DNA of 64,000 bases from Tetmemena sp. SeJ-2015 (taxonomy: Eukaryota; Ciliophora; Spirotrichea; Sporadotrichida; Oxytrichidae). The position numbers and the translations under genes were made by a program. Every line of letters starts with the position of its first letter. Position 1 is the stretch's first letter. Below, one piece after another: positions 1 to 12,390 of the stretch. The notes beneath the pieces were generated by a model, which worked only from the letters and a program-made list of their open reading frames with translations, did no database searches and had not been told where the DNA came from. The stretch lies in the NCBI GenBank assembly GCA_027382625.1, contig JAJKFJ010020904.1:343111-407110 (forward strand), in the 5' to 3' direction.

Positions 1-1
1 A

Positions 2-1101
2 TTCGCAAAGAAAGCTCAAAGTAGATTCCAATTTGCCCATAGTGTAGATCCTGTTAAAAGCTTCAACCTCTTTGTATTAATTTTAAGCTCTCAAGATGAT
101 TGGGATGAAATTGAAGTGCCTATTAAGATCTAAGATCTGATAGAGAGAAACATAAGAACTCTTAGTAACAGTCTAAGTAATAAAGGAAGCGACGTCTATC
201 AAGAAATGATGGGGGCAGCTCTAGGCATTAAAGACTTGAGAGAGAAATGGTTGACTAAGCAAGAGCGATTCATCAACGAGAGTGCTGACTACTCTATTTT
301 AAGCTGATTCATTTTTAGGACTTTGATATTTTAGGAGGAGATCCATAACTGAGGAATAGAAAGAATGATGGGGATGATATGTCCTCAGTTGATGATCCTA
401 ACAGACTTCTAAAGTTTAAGCAAAAATCTGGCCTAACAGCAGCTGACTCTACAAATTTGAATGGAAAGTCTGGTTACAATCTCACAGAGCACTCTTAAAA
501 AATAAGAGTTAAGATAGATAGACAATCAAGCTAACAAATTATTTGAGCTATTGTTTAATTGTAAGGTTATTGAAGCAAAGAAAATCTAGGAAATGATGTA
601 AAGCAAGGAGTTATTGCAAGTGAAAGCAATTAATTATCTCAAAATCCCACAGATGAGCAACCAAATGCAGAGAGCAGTAGCAATAGCGTTGTTGTTGAAG
701 ATGGTAAATCTTCTTCAAGAGCATCCTCTCTAAACTAATAAAAGTAGCAATCTCTTCACACGGATAGAGCAACAGCAGTTTTGGATATAATAACTATCAA
801 TTATGTAATTTTTAATTCATATTCTCAGTATCAATAGAAACAGAGCCATAACAAAGGTGGCAGAAGAAGAAAAGAAGAGAAAAGAGCAGATTTAATCTTA
901 TATGTCATGATATAATTATTTTTAGAATTAAAAATAAGTGTTTACATAGCAACTAATACAGCTATAAACCAGCAAGAAAAACTTAAGAATGAGACAAACT
1001 TAAGCATAATTTTTTATTTTTCAAACTTAGTAAACTAAGAGCATCTTTCATTTAGCATGCTAAAGCCTGCATAAAGTGAATCATATATCCTGAGAAAATG
1101 A
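2..1101 (+). CDS. Unrecognised gene, 5' end outside the window, at least two IESs
   Basis: An open frame enters from the left edge (frame beginning at base 2, first residues FAKKAQSRFQ) and runs with TAA/TAG as Gln. At 296-333 the frame breaks but is restored if the segment between two ATTTTA repeats is removed. A second break is repaired between AAGC repeats at 528-576. The middle is Ser/Asn/Gln-rich, followed by a basic stretch (GGRRRKEEKR) near 850-890. The last part, up to the TGA at 1099-1101, is AT-rich and may include more IES or untranslated sequence, so the 3' limit is uncertain. I recognise no family. The two exact frame-restoring repairs make a real, IES-interrupted gene likely. 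Confidence 0.5.
296..333. other. IES, pointer ATTTTA
   Basis: Direct repeats ATTTTA lie at 296-301 and 328-333. Removing 32 bp joins codons for ADYSIL to GGDPQL in one frame. Before removal the upstream frame stops at once. Confidence 0.7.
528..576. other. IES, pointer AAGC
   Basis: AAGC occurs at 528-531 and 573-576. Removal joins RQSS to KENLGNDVKQ in frame and deletes the TGA codons between. The insert is AT-rich. Confidence 0.6.
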
Positions 1102-1200
1102 AGCAACCTATTTATTTATCTCCATAAAAATAAATTATCTACTGTTTGAGCTAATTAAATGATAAGATAAAGCATTAAACGAATTAAACTTTACTTTCGT

Positions 1201-4200
1201 TCACTGTTATTTCGGTCTACTACTTATAATTTCAGCAATCCTCTTTTTGAATATATCCTTACTAAACTAGCACTTGCTAAAGCTTTCCCTACTCATGATA
1301 GTCTTCCTGCTAAGTTGTACATCTTGAGTAAGTTAGTCTAGATAGTTTTTGACTCTTTCAGTCTCGCTACTCGCCCTCACTTAGGTATTGCCAATTCTAC
1401 TAGTGACACTCAATACCATATACCACAAGCCGAACATCATTTGCTGAGTGCCACTATTTTAGACGAATCTGGCTGTGAACTTCTTTTCTATTATAAGTTT
1501 ACTGAGGTAGTCTCTCAACTCAGGAGGGTGCTTCTTTTCTAGTTCTTGATAGTTTAAAATATTAGCGAGAATAAGAAATTAACTTACTTAGTTTTAATGA
1601 AGCCAAATGTCCTTCAATAAGTCCATAGTTTAGGAAAGAGTGAACATTAGTAAATACTCCTTGAAAGCTATCTTCGCCTCAAATGTCTGAGATTCGTCAT
1701 CCAATTCAAATCCCTTTCGAATCTTATAAAACATAACAATGCGATGATATTATAATTTCAGTTTATATAGAATAATTTATATAATCTTGACTTTAATTCA
1801 AGCAAGAAACCAGTTAGCACTATGAACACTTGAGATGGCTGAGGAATTATAATCTTAAACATCTTCTGAGAAGAAACTTTCTTCATATTTGGGGTCTTTT
1901 ACAATAGCTTGCACAATTTTTATCAGAAACTCTTTGAAAAACAACTTCTGGAATCGTGACTTGAAAAGATTTACCTTATCAAGAAGTTATTTATGAAACT
2001 AGGTCTCAACTTGCTATAGATAAACAATAAATTTATGTATAAGAAGTTCGAATTTAAATTATAATTGCTTCGCTAGCTTATAATCAAACTTTTGAAAGTG
2101 ATGTTACAAAAGCTTGAAAATTTGGACTGTTGAAAACTCATTTATAAGGTGCTTTGTAATAACACCCTCATCTTTAATCTGTGTATTTTTAAGTGCGATC
2201 TCTTCCCTCTGTACTATCACATCAAGCTTCGATATAAATCTAATCAAAGTTAGGTTGCTGATACCACTACTTGCAAACGGGTAGTTTTTAAAGTCGATAT
2301 TTTGCAAAATGTACTTCAATTAATCGTGAATGTATAAGTTAATGTAGAATTAACTTATCAAGAAACTTTAAGGCCTTTCTAAAGTAGTGCTTCCTGAGAG
2401 ATTATAAAGCCATTACTCCCGCGAAAGAATCCTCTTTCTTCTCTTCCTCCAATTCATAGATTGTCTTTAAATGGAAGCCATCAACTACAAACAGTGTTTC
2501 TAAGGATGTCTTATATTTCAAATTACTAGGTGGCTAAGCTGAAGATTAATTTCCTCCTCCCTACCTTGAAGTATCCTCTGCAAATTAGTTATGCTTCTTT
2601 AACCCCTTTTCCTATCTGTGATCACCAAGTCGCTCTTTTGCTAGCTTATCAAGTGCTGATAGTACCATTAAACAACCACAATATTAATAATATGCTTAGC
2701 AAAGAATAGCCATAAAAATGTGATTGATTGGAGTAAGAGATTTCTCAAGTGCAGAAGTTAAGTTGATATTGGCAGTTTGAAGAGCAGAAACAGTGCGAAA
2801 TATAGTTCTAAGATTATCGGCGATCTTATGCTGAATCAGCTCATTTTACAAGTAGAGGGATAGATGCAGAGTCAGCAACTAATCAGTTTACTGCTTCAAC
2901 CATTAGGATAGGCAAGCTCTACTATAGAAGCAAAATATATAATTATGAAAGCTCTTACGCAGTTTAGATCCTCATTTCCCAAGGATCCTTCTTTGTCAAT
3001 TAAACAAAATAAGACAGAGTCATTTATAAAGACGGAAGTGAAATCTTTGATACTTGTATTGATAAAGTCAACAAAGGTGCTAACTGATTGCTACAACCTC
3101 TAAGACTGAGCCTAGCATTGTTGCATCGTCATGACTTAGTATTATAATGGTTCGAGTTTCTTGAACTTTCCTTGCAATATCTACTTAATATAATTTGATA
3201 TATATTTAAATATCTTTTGTTAAAAGTTGAGATAGGCCTAAGCAGTCCCTAGTATGTTAGATATTCCTAATCCAACTTTAACATCATTCTACTTCATGTG
3301 GAGACTTATCTACTTGCTCATCGATTGTTCTAGAGTATTTCTGAGCTAGTCCGAAGAAGCCCGAGCAAATTAAACATCTATCATTTATTTAAAAATACTA
3401 GCTACTGATACTCAATCTTTCCATCAAGTTCATCTAAATTTACATTTAATTCAGAGAGTGTATTTATTGCTTCCTCAAATTTGCTCATCTGAATATGCGT
3501 TTCTATTATACTAAAATATCATTAAGTTATTGGAATACAAATTAATATTAGTTCAAGTTACTCCTAAATATGCAACATCTCATCCTCTTGCTTCAAAGTT
3601 GCGGACTAAAATACGTTGTCACTGTCTTTATTTCTAGATGAATCAACTTCTTTTCCACCGAAAGTATCGAATCCTTCCTTCAGAGAGAAGTTTTAATTTG
3701 TTGAACTTCCATTTGCAGTATCTCCCTTTTCTTTGATTTACTTATTGTAGGCTGCATTAGTTTGCTCAAGCCTATCCATTTGAGATTTCAAAGTGTTCAA
3801 AAGCAATTATAACTGAGACAATAATGCTTTAGCATCATCGAGCTCATACTTTATTATCTCCTAGTTTATCACTTGTGTCCGAGAAAAGAATGGTACTGCT
3901 AAAAGAGGAAATTACCTATCTCCTTCTACAGAGATTAAGATTATAAAGGGGCAATAAACAACATAAATTGTGATTGATGAGACTTCTTCAGTCTTCTGTA
4001 TTCCTCTTTAATCATTTGTGTGTCATTTTTAGAGAGTACTTCGTCTAGGTACGTTTAAACGTTGAAGTTTCTCTTCCCAAACTGTCGGATAAAGGGATTT
4101 TGCATTTCTACCTTGTCAATCACAGATATTCTCTTTGCAGCTAAACTATATCCACCACTTTAGCCTCCATCCTTCTTTATCGTTTTTAGATGAGAGACCT

Positions 4201-4388
4201 ATTTTAGAGAGGTCTTATCTGAGAGTAGAAAGACTAGAATCGCAATAAATATATATATACTGCTAAATTCTACTAGAATCCTTTTTGAAGTTAGTTCTGC
4301 CCACAGACTTAGAACTCTAATCTTTGGTGCTTAAAGATTAATTTGACTGCTGATTTGAGCTTTTGCTTCTTAAATTTTGTTATTCCAT
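1201..4388 (-). CDS. Large protein with several IESs, possibly a vesicle-tethering complex subunit
   Basis: The start is taken at the ATG complementary to 4386-4388 (MEQQNLRSKSSNQQ), giving a Ser/Gln-rich N-terminus. The next segment, about 3900-4150, contains NPFIRQFGKRNFNVQTYLDE and then a Lys/Glu-rich helical stretch. That layout resembles the N-terminal region of exocyst/Vps51-type tethering subunits (a short conserved segment followed by a coiled coil). This is an inference from layout only. The C-terminus is clear: from about 1740 down to 1201 it is helical and ends SSRPKQQ before TGA. At least two IESs are exact: ACTAGAATC repeats at 4233-4280 and TAGTTT repeats at 1550-1594. Other frame changes inside (about 1750-3900) were not fully resolved. 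Confidence 0.5.
1550..1594. other. IES, pointer TAGTTT (AAACTA on the coding strand)
   Basis: Repeats lie at 1550-1555 and 1589-1594. Removal gives the in-frame minus-strand junction WLHQN-YQELEKKHPP. The insert happens to begin with GTAAGT on the coding strand, but reading it as an intron breaks the frame, so an IES is preferred. Confidence 0.65.
4233..4280. other. IES, 9-bp pointer ACTAGAATC
   Basis: The repeat is at 4233-4241 and 4272-4280. The segment between is AT-rich with a TATATATATA run. It interrupts the N-terminal Ser-rich part of the minus-strand gene. Confidence 0.65.
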
Positions 4389-4971
4389 TAAAGACAGATT
4401 GAAATTTTATTTTTACAATTCTTTTATTTAAATGCTCTTATTATATTTTATCTCTCAAGAGAAGGACAAGAGATTTTGGGAGATACAAAATTTAGAAATT
4501 TAAGGGCGGGTATATTCAAAAAAGCGAGGGATAAATTTTTCAACGATGAGTTGAAGATAAAGGAAATGCGTTTATAATTCGAAGTAAGTACTTTTAATTT
4601 TGTCATTGACATTAATAAAGTGGGTGGGATATTAAAGTTATGAGAATTATATATTTTATAATGGTTTGTTGATTGGAGGAAGAAATGAAATTTTATTATA
4701 GTTGTGATTAATTATTGGAGGAGCTATCTATTATCTCTCGTCTATTATAGTAGTGAATCTTTGCACTTAGTTTATTCAATAGGACTCAATCAGAAAATAA
4801 ATTTTTTAAAAATGAAAATATTTTCATTAATAAGGAATATTATGAAATAATTTGTGATGAATAGGAGGCGTATTCTTACTATATCCTTAAGCCTAATCAG
4901 TTAATTAAATATAAAAAGCACAATCTTGAGCATCTCACACACCAGAGTTTCTCTCTTATCAGTCATCTGCC

Positions 4972-7875
4972 ATGAATATTCATCCTAGCTAACAGCAGCA
5001 ACAGTAGCAGCTGAATCAGCAGCGATACATCAGCCTTTAAGGAGGGCCAACTGGGTCTTTCCAGCCTCAGATCATCAATTAGATGGTCATCAACCCTAAT
5101 CAAATGTATCCCACATATATTATAAATCATTTATTCCAATAATTATTGGGTTTACTTTGCTCACAAATTTTATATTCTCATTGATATACAGATTCTATTG
5201 GTTTGAGTTATAATGATATTCAAACTTATTTTCTTGCTTTGAAGTTTTGCATACACATTTTAGGAGAGTTATTTTTTCAGATTTTATTCTATCACAACAA
5301 CTTAAAATTTCATATTTTTTTAAAAAATGTATGCTTGGATTATTGATACAAAGCTTTATAGTCAAGGACAGTAACAGTAGCAGTAGCTACAATAGCAACA
5401 ACCTCAGCAAAACAATTTCACAGGACTTGTAGCGCAGCCACATATTCAACCCAAGAAATGGGAGTGGTATGACTGCAGATCTAAGATCAAGACAAGCAAC
5501 CACCATTTTTATTTAACCTTTACGATCTCCCATCTGCCAATATTAATTAAACTATCCCTCATCTTTTCATTCTAATGATAATTTAAGTTTATTAAATGGA
5601 GGAGACAATGAAAACAGTAGGCCCACTGGACAGCCATATCGCAACCCAGAGGAAGAGACTCAATACTCGCTTTTCAACCTTGATCCTTCAATAGTTCTCA
5701 CGAATCCTCTCAAGAATGGAGTAAGTGAATCTCATTTTAAAAATGCCTCTCTTAGTTTGTTATGCACCCCTTTCTAATTGCATTCCCCTTTCTCTCATCA
5801 TCCTTCAAATTCTCAAACTTTCTTTATACCCAATCAGAAACTATATCACCAAACTAAAGCTCAAAGAAGCAAAAATGCCATCTGAATTACTTCAGTTTGA
5901 AGAGAATTTAAAATTACTCAGAATATTCTAAGGAAAGATCCTTAATTTTCTTCTTAACTTCAAACGAGTATAAAACTCCTATGAAAAAAGATGGTGAAAT
6001 AGAAATCTATTTTTGCTTTGAACTTTTATATATACCCCCTATGTAGTGGGTTCTTCTAATTTTTTCACTTAATTAAGATAGTTAAGCACTTTAATATTAG
6101 CGAGTGTAATTAAATAATGTCTTTAGGAGGAAGAGCCAGAAGTTGGACTACAAATAGAAATGGAAAGAAATTTCCTAGTTGATGAGGGTGCCTAATGGAC
6201 TTGGCACAAATCTTGGAACCTCCCCAATATTTCCATAACCCTCGATGTAAGTTCTTGTCTCAAAATCTATCCAAAATTATTCTTAAAATCGCTATTTCTT
6301 TTTAATCGCTTTTATTAACTTAACTTAACTTTTTGATAAACCGGAATGACATGTAAATAAATGAATGAATGCTTTCATAAAAAATATATGACCAAGTTTA
6401 GTTGAAGGATAAAGACTCAGGAGAAGAGCTTTTACCGCCTCCAAATCTTTTTGTAAGTAGAAATTCTGTGTCTAATAAGACTTTAAAATAAGTTCAAGTT
6501 GCCACGTAATTAGCTTGCTATTTTAAATGAATTTTATTTCTCTCTTATGTTCTTAAAAGGAAATATATCAGCTTTAATTAAACTTAAAGGTTCTTCTGAT
6601 ATTGACTGACTATTGCATTTTAGGCTAAAATTTTTGCTGCCAAGAAAGACGCTTCAGTTTAAAATGGAGATTTTTAATTGCATAAAGATTATAAGTATAG
6701 TTTCTCTGAGTCATTTAGGACCTAATGGCGGAGCAGTTTACTAGCAGCTGGGAGAAGGAATGATGGTAGACGTAGGCTTGAAAGGCAATGAGGAAAAGCA
6801 GTTAGTGAATAGCTACTCCATCTTCTCAGGACTGAAGTTTAAGACTACCAGCTACAATCACGAAGGAGCACCTTTCTTCCTTGTCATATCTATCTACTAC
6901 GGCAGCATCAACGAATACTATAGATCTCAACAGGCTGCTAATCATCATACATGCTTAATTAATATTTCAATCAGCCTTAGAGTACTGCACAGATGCTTAC
7001 AAATGTACTCATCTATTATAAAGGCTTACTTTCAAATGTGCAAACTGGAGATGATCCTTAAAGCCAAGCACATTAGAATAACCCTAATGGGAAGCAAGAC
7101 GAGCCAAACCCTCAAGCAGCCACAAATACCGCCTCAGGAGATAATATGATAACTAGCAATGGAGTTACTCTTCCTCCTCCAGGCTTACCAAGAGTCCTCA
7201 TCACTAAGATTTCTCCACCTCTTTACATAAACTCAAGGAAATTAGCTAAAGAATCCTCATCTAAGGTAAGCATTATATCCTTAAAAACTAGTAGAAATAA
7301 ACTAGCCAGATTAAGGATCTTTTCATTTTTAAGGTATAGAAGTTTATACCACCGTGATTGATGCATTTGACTTGTTATCAGTAGAGCAAGATCTCTATAT
7401 TCGTTCCTCAAAGATTCTCAGAGCAAACCCCATAGATTCTTCAGCCCCATCAGCAGTAAACTAACTGTTCATTTATAGATCATTCATTAAACGAGGAAAA
7501 AATAACAGGTGACATCTTTGGATTAATGAACTACTTCTCTGCCCCTAACATCAGAAATAAGATCAGACATCCTCTTTTCCATGCTCTCAAATTTCCTGAA
7601 GCATCAAGTATTTCTCAATGAAATAAAAATATTTAAGCAGTCAAACTCTACTACAATCCTAGCTTCATTGAAGAAATGGATGCGCGCTAGCAAGCCGCAA
7701 GCTCCATAGAGAGTTACAGGCGGAGTTTTCATAAGGTGGACCTAATGAAAACAATAGAGCTGACTAGTTTGCATACAGCAATTTATAAGCTTTCATAAAG
7801 AGAAATAAGTGAAGTGAATTCGAAATGGGTTGATAGACATAAGACAAGAGCCCAACTTTTAATTAGAAATGTTTG
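4972..7875 (+). CDS. Q-rich N-terminus protein with several IESs or introns, family not recognised
   Basis: The start ATG at 4972 is followed by a Gln tract built from CAG, CAA, TAG and TAA. After an AT-rich interruption (about 5120-5350) a second Gln tract leads into PKKWEWYDCRSK. Further coding pieces follow: YRNPEEETQYSLFNLDPSIV (about 5635-5710), a Trp-rich piece around 6180-6245 (WTWHKSWNLPNISITLD), and a 6730-7150 piece containing KFKTTSYNHEGAPFFLVISI. The last resembles a beta-rich, possibly DNA-binding domain, but I cannot name the family. Several pieces end at GTAAGT-like sites (5720, 6245, 7265), so true introns are probable. The C-terminal frame is uncertain: alternatives end at 7812 or 7875. 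Confidence 0.5.
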
Positions 7876-8327
7876 AATTGAATGAAACTATATAAATAGA
7901 GATCTATGATTGGCATAAATATGAAGTTTAGATTCTAATATTGATTGGTGTTTAATTTAATGATCAGAGCTATAATTAAAACTCTAATGTTTAATTGGAT
8001 TTCCCTCTAGAGATGAGTGATTAACCAATGGGGTGTCTAAATTTAATTAAAACCTAATCTTTTCCTATTTAATAATTAAAATATATCATACCCTACTTTT
8101 CTTCTTAAACCTTAAAATATTCTCATTGACTCTAACCTCTAGCTTAAAGACAAATAAATTCTTATTTTTATAACCAACGATTCACTTCACTTATTTCTCT
8201 TTATATTTGAGTAATGTAAACTTTCATATAGTAAATGAAGGCTTCAGAAATGTGAAATATCTCTGCTATATTAACATCGAAGAGGCAAGAGGAAAACTTT
8301 TATATTATTGATAACGTTCAAATATTA

Positions 8328-11029
8328 ATGAAACTTACTCGCAACTAGTTGCAGCTTCTAGACGTCGAGGAACAAAAGCAAGAAGGAGCCTAGTCAGTAT
8401 TGGGAGATCAGGCTACAGGTGATCAGCATCAGGCTAATTCAAAATAGCCAACAACTTATTACCATTTAATGATGAGAACACCCTTGATGATGTAAACTTC
8501 AACGAAGAATTTAAGAGAAGGCTAATTGAGAACAATTTTGACCTAATGAATGGAAGAACCATTCAAGTTACAACTGATAGAAGAACTTTATCTTGCTTTA
8601 TTTAAGCTTTATACTGATAGAGATTAAATACCTAGATTCTTTGTTCCTATCGAAAATTTGGAGGGTATGAAATAGGCTGTAGCTCATGACATGAATCAAA
8701 TTGCTTAAATAGTGGAAGCACCTCAAAATTAAATTGGAGTTGTAAGAGCTCCTGATAATATAAGTTCTCTGCTAGGCAAGAGAAGAGAAAGAGATGATTT
8801 CTAATAGAATCTTCCAGGAATGATTACTTAAGCGCCTGGCATGACTATTGGCAGCATGGGAAATCAAATATTGCATTTTATTGAGCTCCTCTTATTAAAT
8901 AATCTTATTATAACTGGACAGAATGCAGTACATGGTGCCTAAGTTGTAGCGAATTCACTTGGAAATTAAAATATCATAAATGCTCAGCAGATTCAATAGA
9001 ATCATCTCATTTAACAGCAACAAAATCAATAATAGCAGCAATAGCAGTAGCAGTAACAGTAGTAATATAGAAGGAAATTAAATTAATCGGTGATTGAGTA
9101 AAATAATAAATGGGGAGTTTCTACTTCGCGCTTTTAAAATTACAGATTTACCCCTTTATCTGCAGCTTGTTCGATAGCTTATCAAAAATTAGCATCAGTT
9201 TCTTCTTGTATCATCGTCTCAGCACCTCTCAGCTGCTAGATATGATGATATCAATATTCTCAATATCAATTTGCAATTATCTTTGAACTTGTGTTGTTTA
9301 TAATTCTCGACTGAGCACACCACACAAAAATTGCAAGGATAATTAGTTTGAAGAATTTAATGCTGAATCGAATGGTGTTATAATTATTTTTGAAATTGGA
9401 CACACTTCAACTGCTACTCATTTGCTCCATTTTATTTAATATCTAATTTAATTCTCTGCTATAATAGTAGCAGCAACAAATTTAAAACCAGATTCAACAA
9501 TAAATTCATCATCAGTAGTAATAGCAAGCAAGCAGTAGTAACAGCATGCTCATCAGATGCAATTGTAGCAGCATCATATATAATTGAAGCATTTTAGTTT
9601 CATAATCATGATGATTAGGCAAGGTTTAGTACAATTCAAAACTCAGGAAGCAATCAAATTATAGTTGCCTCATAGAATCCTCATTAGGAGAGCATCCAAA
9701 CTGTTCATCAGAATCAGCAATTGCAGTCACAGTAGTAATAGCAGCAGTAATAACAATAATAGCATTAACATTAGCAAATACAGTAACAGATAAATACTAT
9801 TCAGCAATCAAATCTACCTCAAGGTGCTATAGTTTAGCATCCTAAAATTGTTTCTTCTTTTTTTCTCAATAAAATCCTCAGATTATATAAAGCCAGGAAA
9901 TCAAAGTTGTCGGAGGAGCTTAATTAACTCAAGGCCAAAATTAGGTGAATCAAGGGATGGTGCAGCAATAGATAGTTTAATCTCAGCCTCAGCATTAGCA
10001 ACATAGCGTAGAGATTATACAACCCACTGTAAAGAGACAAGTCCCAACCATAATCTTTCCATAATTGCTGATATTATACTTATCTAAGGTTAAGCATAAA
10101 ACGGGTAAACTATTAGTGCTTAAGGTCATGCTTAAGTACAAGGATTCATGCCTAGTGGCTAGTAACAACAAATACAGTAGACTATCTAAGCCCCTCAAGT
10201 TCATCAGCCAGTCGTTATTGTTTAGGGAGGATCCCAAAATCAATAAAACTAGCAACAGCAGCATGTTCAGCAACATCAGCTTAACAACAGAATAATGGAA
10301 CCATGCAGCACACTCTGTAAAATGCAGGTTCTCATTTTTAATTTAGGATAGTAAGGTGCAACAATCATTCACTAGCAATAGACATAGCAGCCTCACACAG
10401 TCTAGCAAATCATCCAAGGTCCGCAAGGCTAACAAATCTTAGTTCAAACTCCCTCTGGACTTCTTTAACCATAGCAACTACAAGCGCAAATCTTCCCTCA
10501 ATAAACTGTCATTTATCAGTAAGGACCACACGGTTTGACTTCTCAGATTCATACCACATAGCCTCAAGGTCATTAGCAGGCGCATCAAATTCAAATGGGG
10601 CAGTTTGGCTTTCACCTAATCAGGTCAACCAGTTGGCTAAGAAATGTAGCAGAGAATGATTTAAGTGCTACCAGGAGGATAAATTGGGTTCGCTCAACCT
10701 ACTTTGACTACCATCCAGGGCGCATAAGGCCCTCAAATAATACAAGGGGGTCACTTCTAACAACTTGGAATAGCAGCACAAGGAAATCCTGGAATGCCTC
10801 AGCAGATCATAAGTCATTAAATTTCAAGCTACTGCTTTATAATGATTAAAATTATATTCACCAACCTGGAGGATTCATTTAAACAGCTTAAGGATAGTTT
10901 GGCTTAGCTCCTGGTCAAGGATTTACGATGCAAGGAGGGTTATAACAAGTTATTGGGCCCATGGGATAGCCTATGTTCATAAATGTTTCCGCAGCTCAAC
11001 TCCAAGGATAGCAGCCCCCGAGATAATGA
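8328..11029 (+). CDS. Long Gln/Gly-rich protein interrupted by IESs
   Basis: The frame starts at ATG 8328 (MKLTRNQLQLLDVEEQK). An early segment (about 8520-8880) contains FKLQLIEELYLALFKLYTDR, then GKRRERDDF, in a frame that needs at least one IES removed. From about 9000 to 11029 the protein is dominated by Gln (all four Gln codons), Pro, Gly and Thr, ending GQQPPRQ before TGA. A 370-bp block at 9089-9460 has no coding character and matches another part of the window, so I read it as IES content. The frame changes near 10600 without an obvious pointer. Low-complexity proteins of this type are often transcriptional or RNA-binding regulators, but nothing here proves a function. Confidence 0.5.
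9089..9460. repeat. Dispersed repeat, copy 1, inside an IES of the Q-rich gene
   Basis: This block is visibly homologous to 50297-50640. Both begin CGGTGATTG, share AATGGGGAG, TCTGCAG, TTGTTCGATA and CTCAGCTGC in the same order, and end ATTGGACACACTT followed by a TATCTAATTTA-like tail. Both copies lie in IESs of unrelated genes. There are no long terminal inverted repeats and no ORF. The GTTCGATA core resembles a pol III B box, so a short non-autonomous (SINE-like) element is possible but unproven. Confidence 0.65.
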
Positions 11030-11206
11030 AATCCAGAGAAAGAGACAAGGGGATGTTGATAAGACACAGATATAGTTTGAATTAGAATTTTAGCGTTAGA
11101 GATAATGTATCGATTTATTAATATTTTGATTCATTTTTGGAAAAATTAAGCCACCAAAATACAAGGATAAAACTGAAATAGAACTTCTAGAATATCTACA
11201 AAAGCT

Positions 11207-12199
11207 TCATCTTCTATGCATAATTTCATCACTCAAACTTGTTTATAATAACTAGGATATCTCCTTAAATAAATTCAACTTAAAATAATTAAGTTGGTCT
11301 CCTTGCTTTAATTTTGAGTTTGAGCTCTCTAATTTGATCTTGGTCCTTCTATCAATAGTGAAGACAGGGGTCTCTCCAGTTTTTGAATCTATTTTTGCAG
11401 GTAGACCTAGTTCTTTTAAAATGAGTCTCATTCGTGCTAAGTCAAAATGCTAGTTAAAGCCCCCTTGCCATTATCGTACATTTCCATCCTCATCAGTGAC
11501 CACCAATTTGTATTCAAATTATATTTGCTCCACAGTAGCTGCAGAACTTTATTTTGAAGATGAGGCTTGCTATTGATTCGCTTCCCGTAAATTATAATGC
11601 TTATCGGAAGATGTTCCAGCTTACTCAAGGATTGTATCTAAAGCAAGAGCATCGCTCCTCCATACATGGCCATTTTAAACCTAAGTGGACTAATAATGAG
11701 ATAATAAATATTAAATTAAATTGTACCAACCCATACGCAGTCTAAAAAGAGATAATGAAGGAATGTTGCAAAAAGTTTGAGTGTCTTACGCATTAATTGG
11801 ATTCCATTTTCCAAGTTTGGATATTGAGCCTGAAACTGACATCTCACTCATATACTGTGAAAATAATAAGATTGATCTTGAAATAGAAAAGAGATTTAGA
11901 GAATTAATTGAGCCTCCTTACATAAACTTCGAACTAAGTTTGAAAAACTATGTATTTTATGTCAAAAGCCTTGTAATGATGCTTATTTATGAAGCTAAAA
12001 TTATCCCATTAAGTCTAAATTTATGATACTTTGAGTAAATTCCTCCTTCAACTGCTTGTTGCTTTTCCAGTTAAATGGCATGCTTAAGAGCAGAATCAAA
12101 TAGCTCTCCCTCACATTTGTTTAAAGGTAAGCTCTTTATTTCTAGAAAAGATAATCGCTGCAAGTCTGAAATTGTGTCAAGTCTCACTTTTTTCTCCAT
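11207..12199 (-). CDS. Protein with a CBM20 starch/glycogen-binding domain
   Basis: Minus-strand reading gives the order expected for a CBM20 beta-sandwich: GSISKLGKWNP (about 11790-11830), then HVWRSDALAL (about 11660), then FEYKLVVTDEDGNVRQWQGG (about 11465-11525). The LG-x-W, HVW and YK-V...W-x-G positions are the family's sugar-binding framework. The start is placed at ATG 12199 (MEKKVRLDTISDLQRLSF). The open frame extends a little further upstream, and stop is TGA at 11207-11209. Small frame changes around 11480 and 11700 suggest short IESs. CBM20 domains bind starch or glycogen and occur with amylases, glucan water dikinases, DPE2-type glucanotransferases and phosphatases. No catalytic domain is visible here. 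Confidence 0.6.
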
Positions 12200-12390
12200 A
12201 CCAATATATTTTAATTTTGTTATCTAAATAAGTAGATTTCTTAATTTATAGAAGAAATTAGTGGTAATGATTTATAAGTAAAGGAAATAATTCGGATGTA
12301 TCTATTATAAGATCCAGCCATAATTTTTTAAAAGTCTTAAACTGAAATCATCATATTTTAATACTGAATTTGATAAATGTCCTTTTAATT

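Noticed and set aside
1550..1594. Intron reading of the GTAAGT-beginning segment
   Set aside because: Splicing at any nearby AG breaks the frame, whereas removal between the TAGTTT repeats keeps it.
11781..12026. Plus-strand ORF of 81 codons (MSYALIGFHFPSLDIEPE...)
   Set aside because: It looks protein-like, but the opposite strand carries the CBM20 landmarks (LGKWNP, HVW, YKLVV...W) through the same bases, so it is a shadow.
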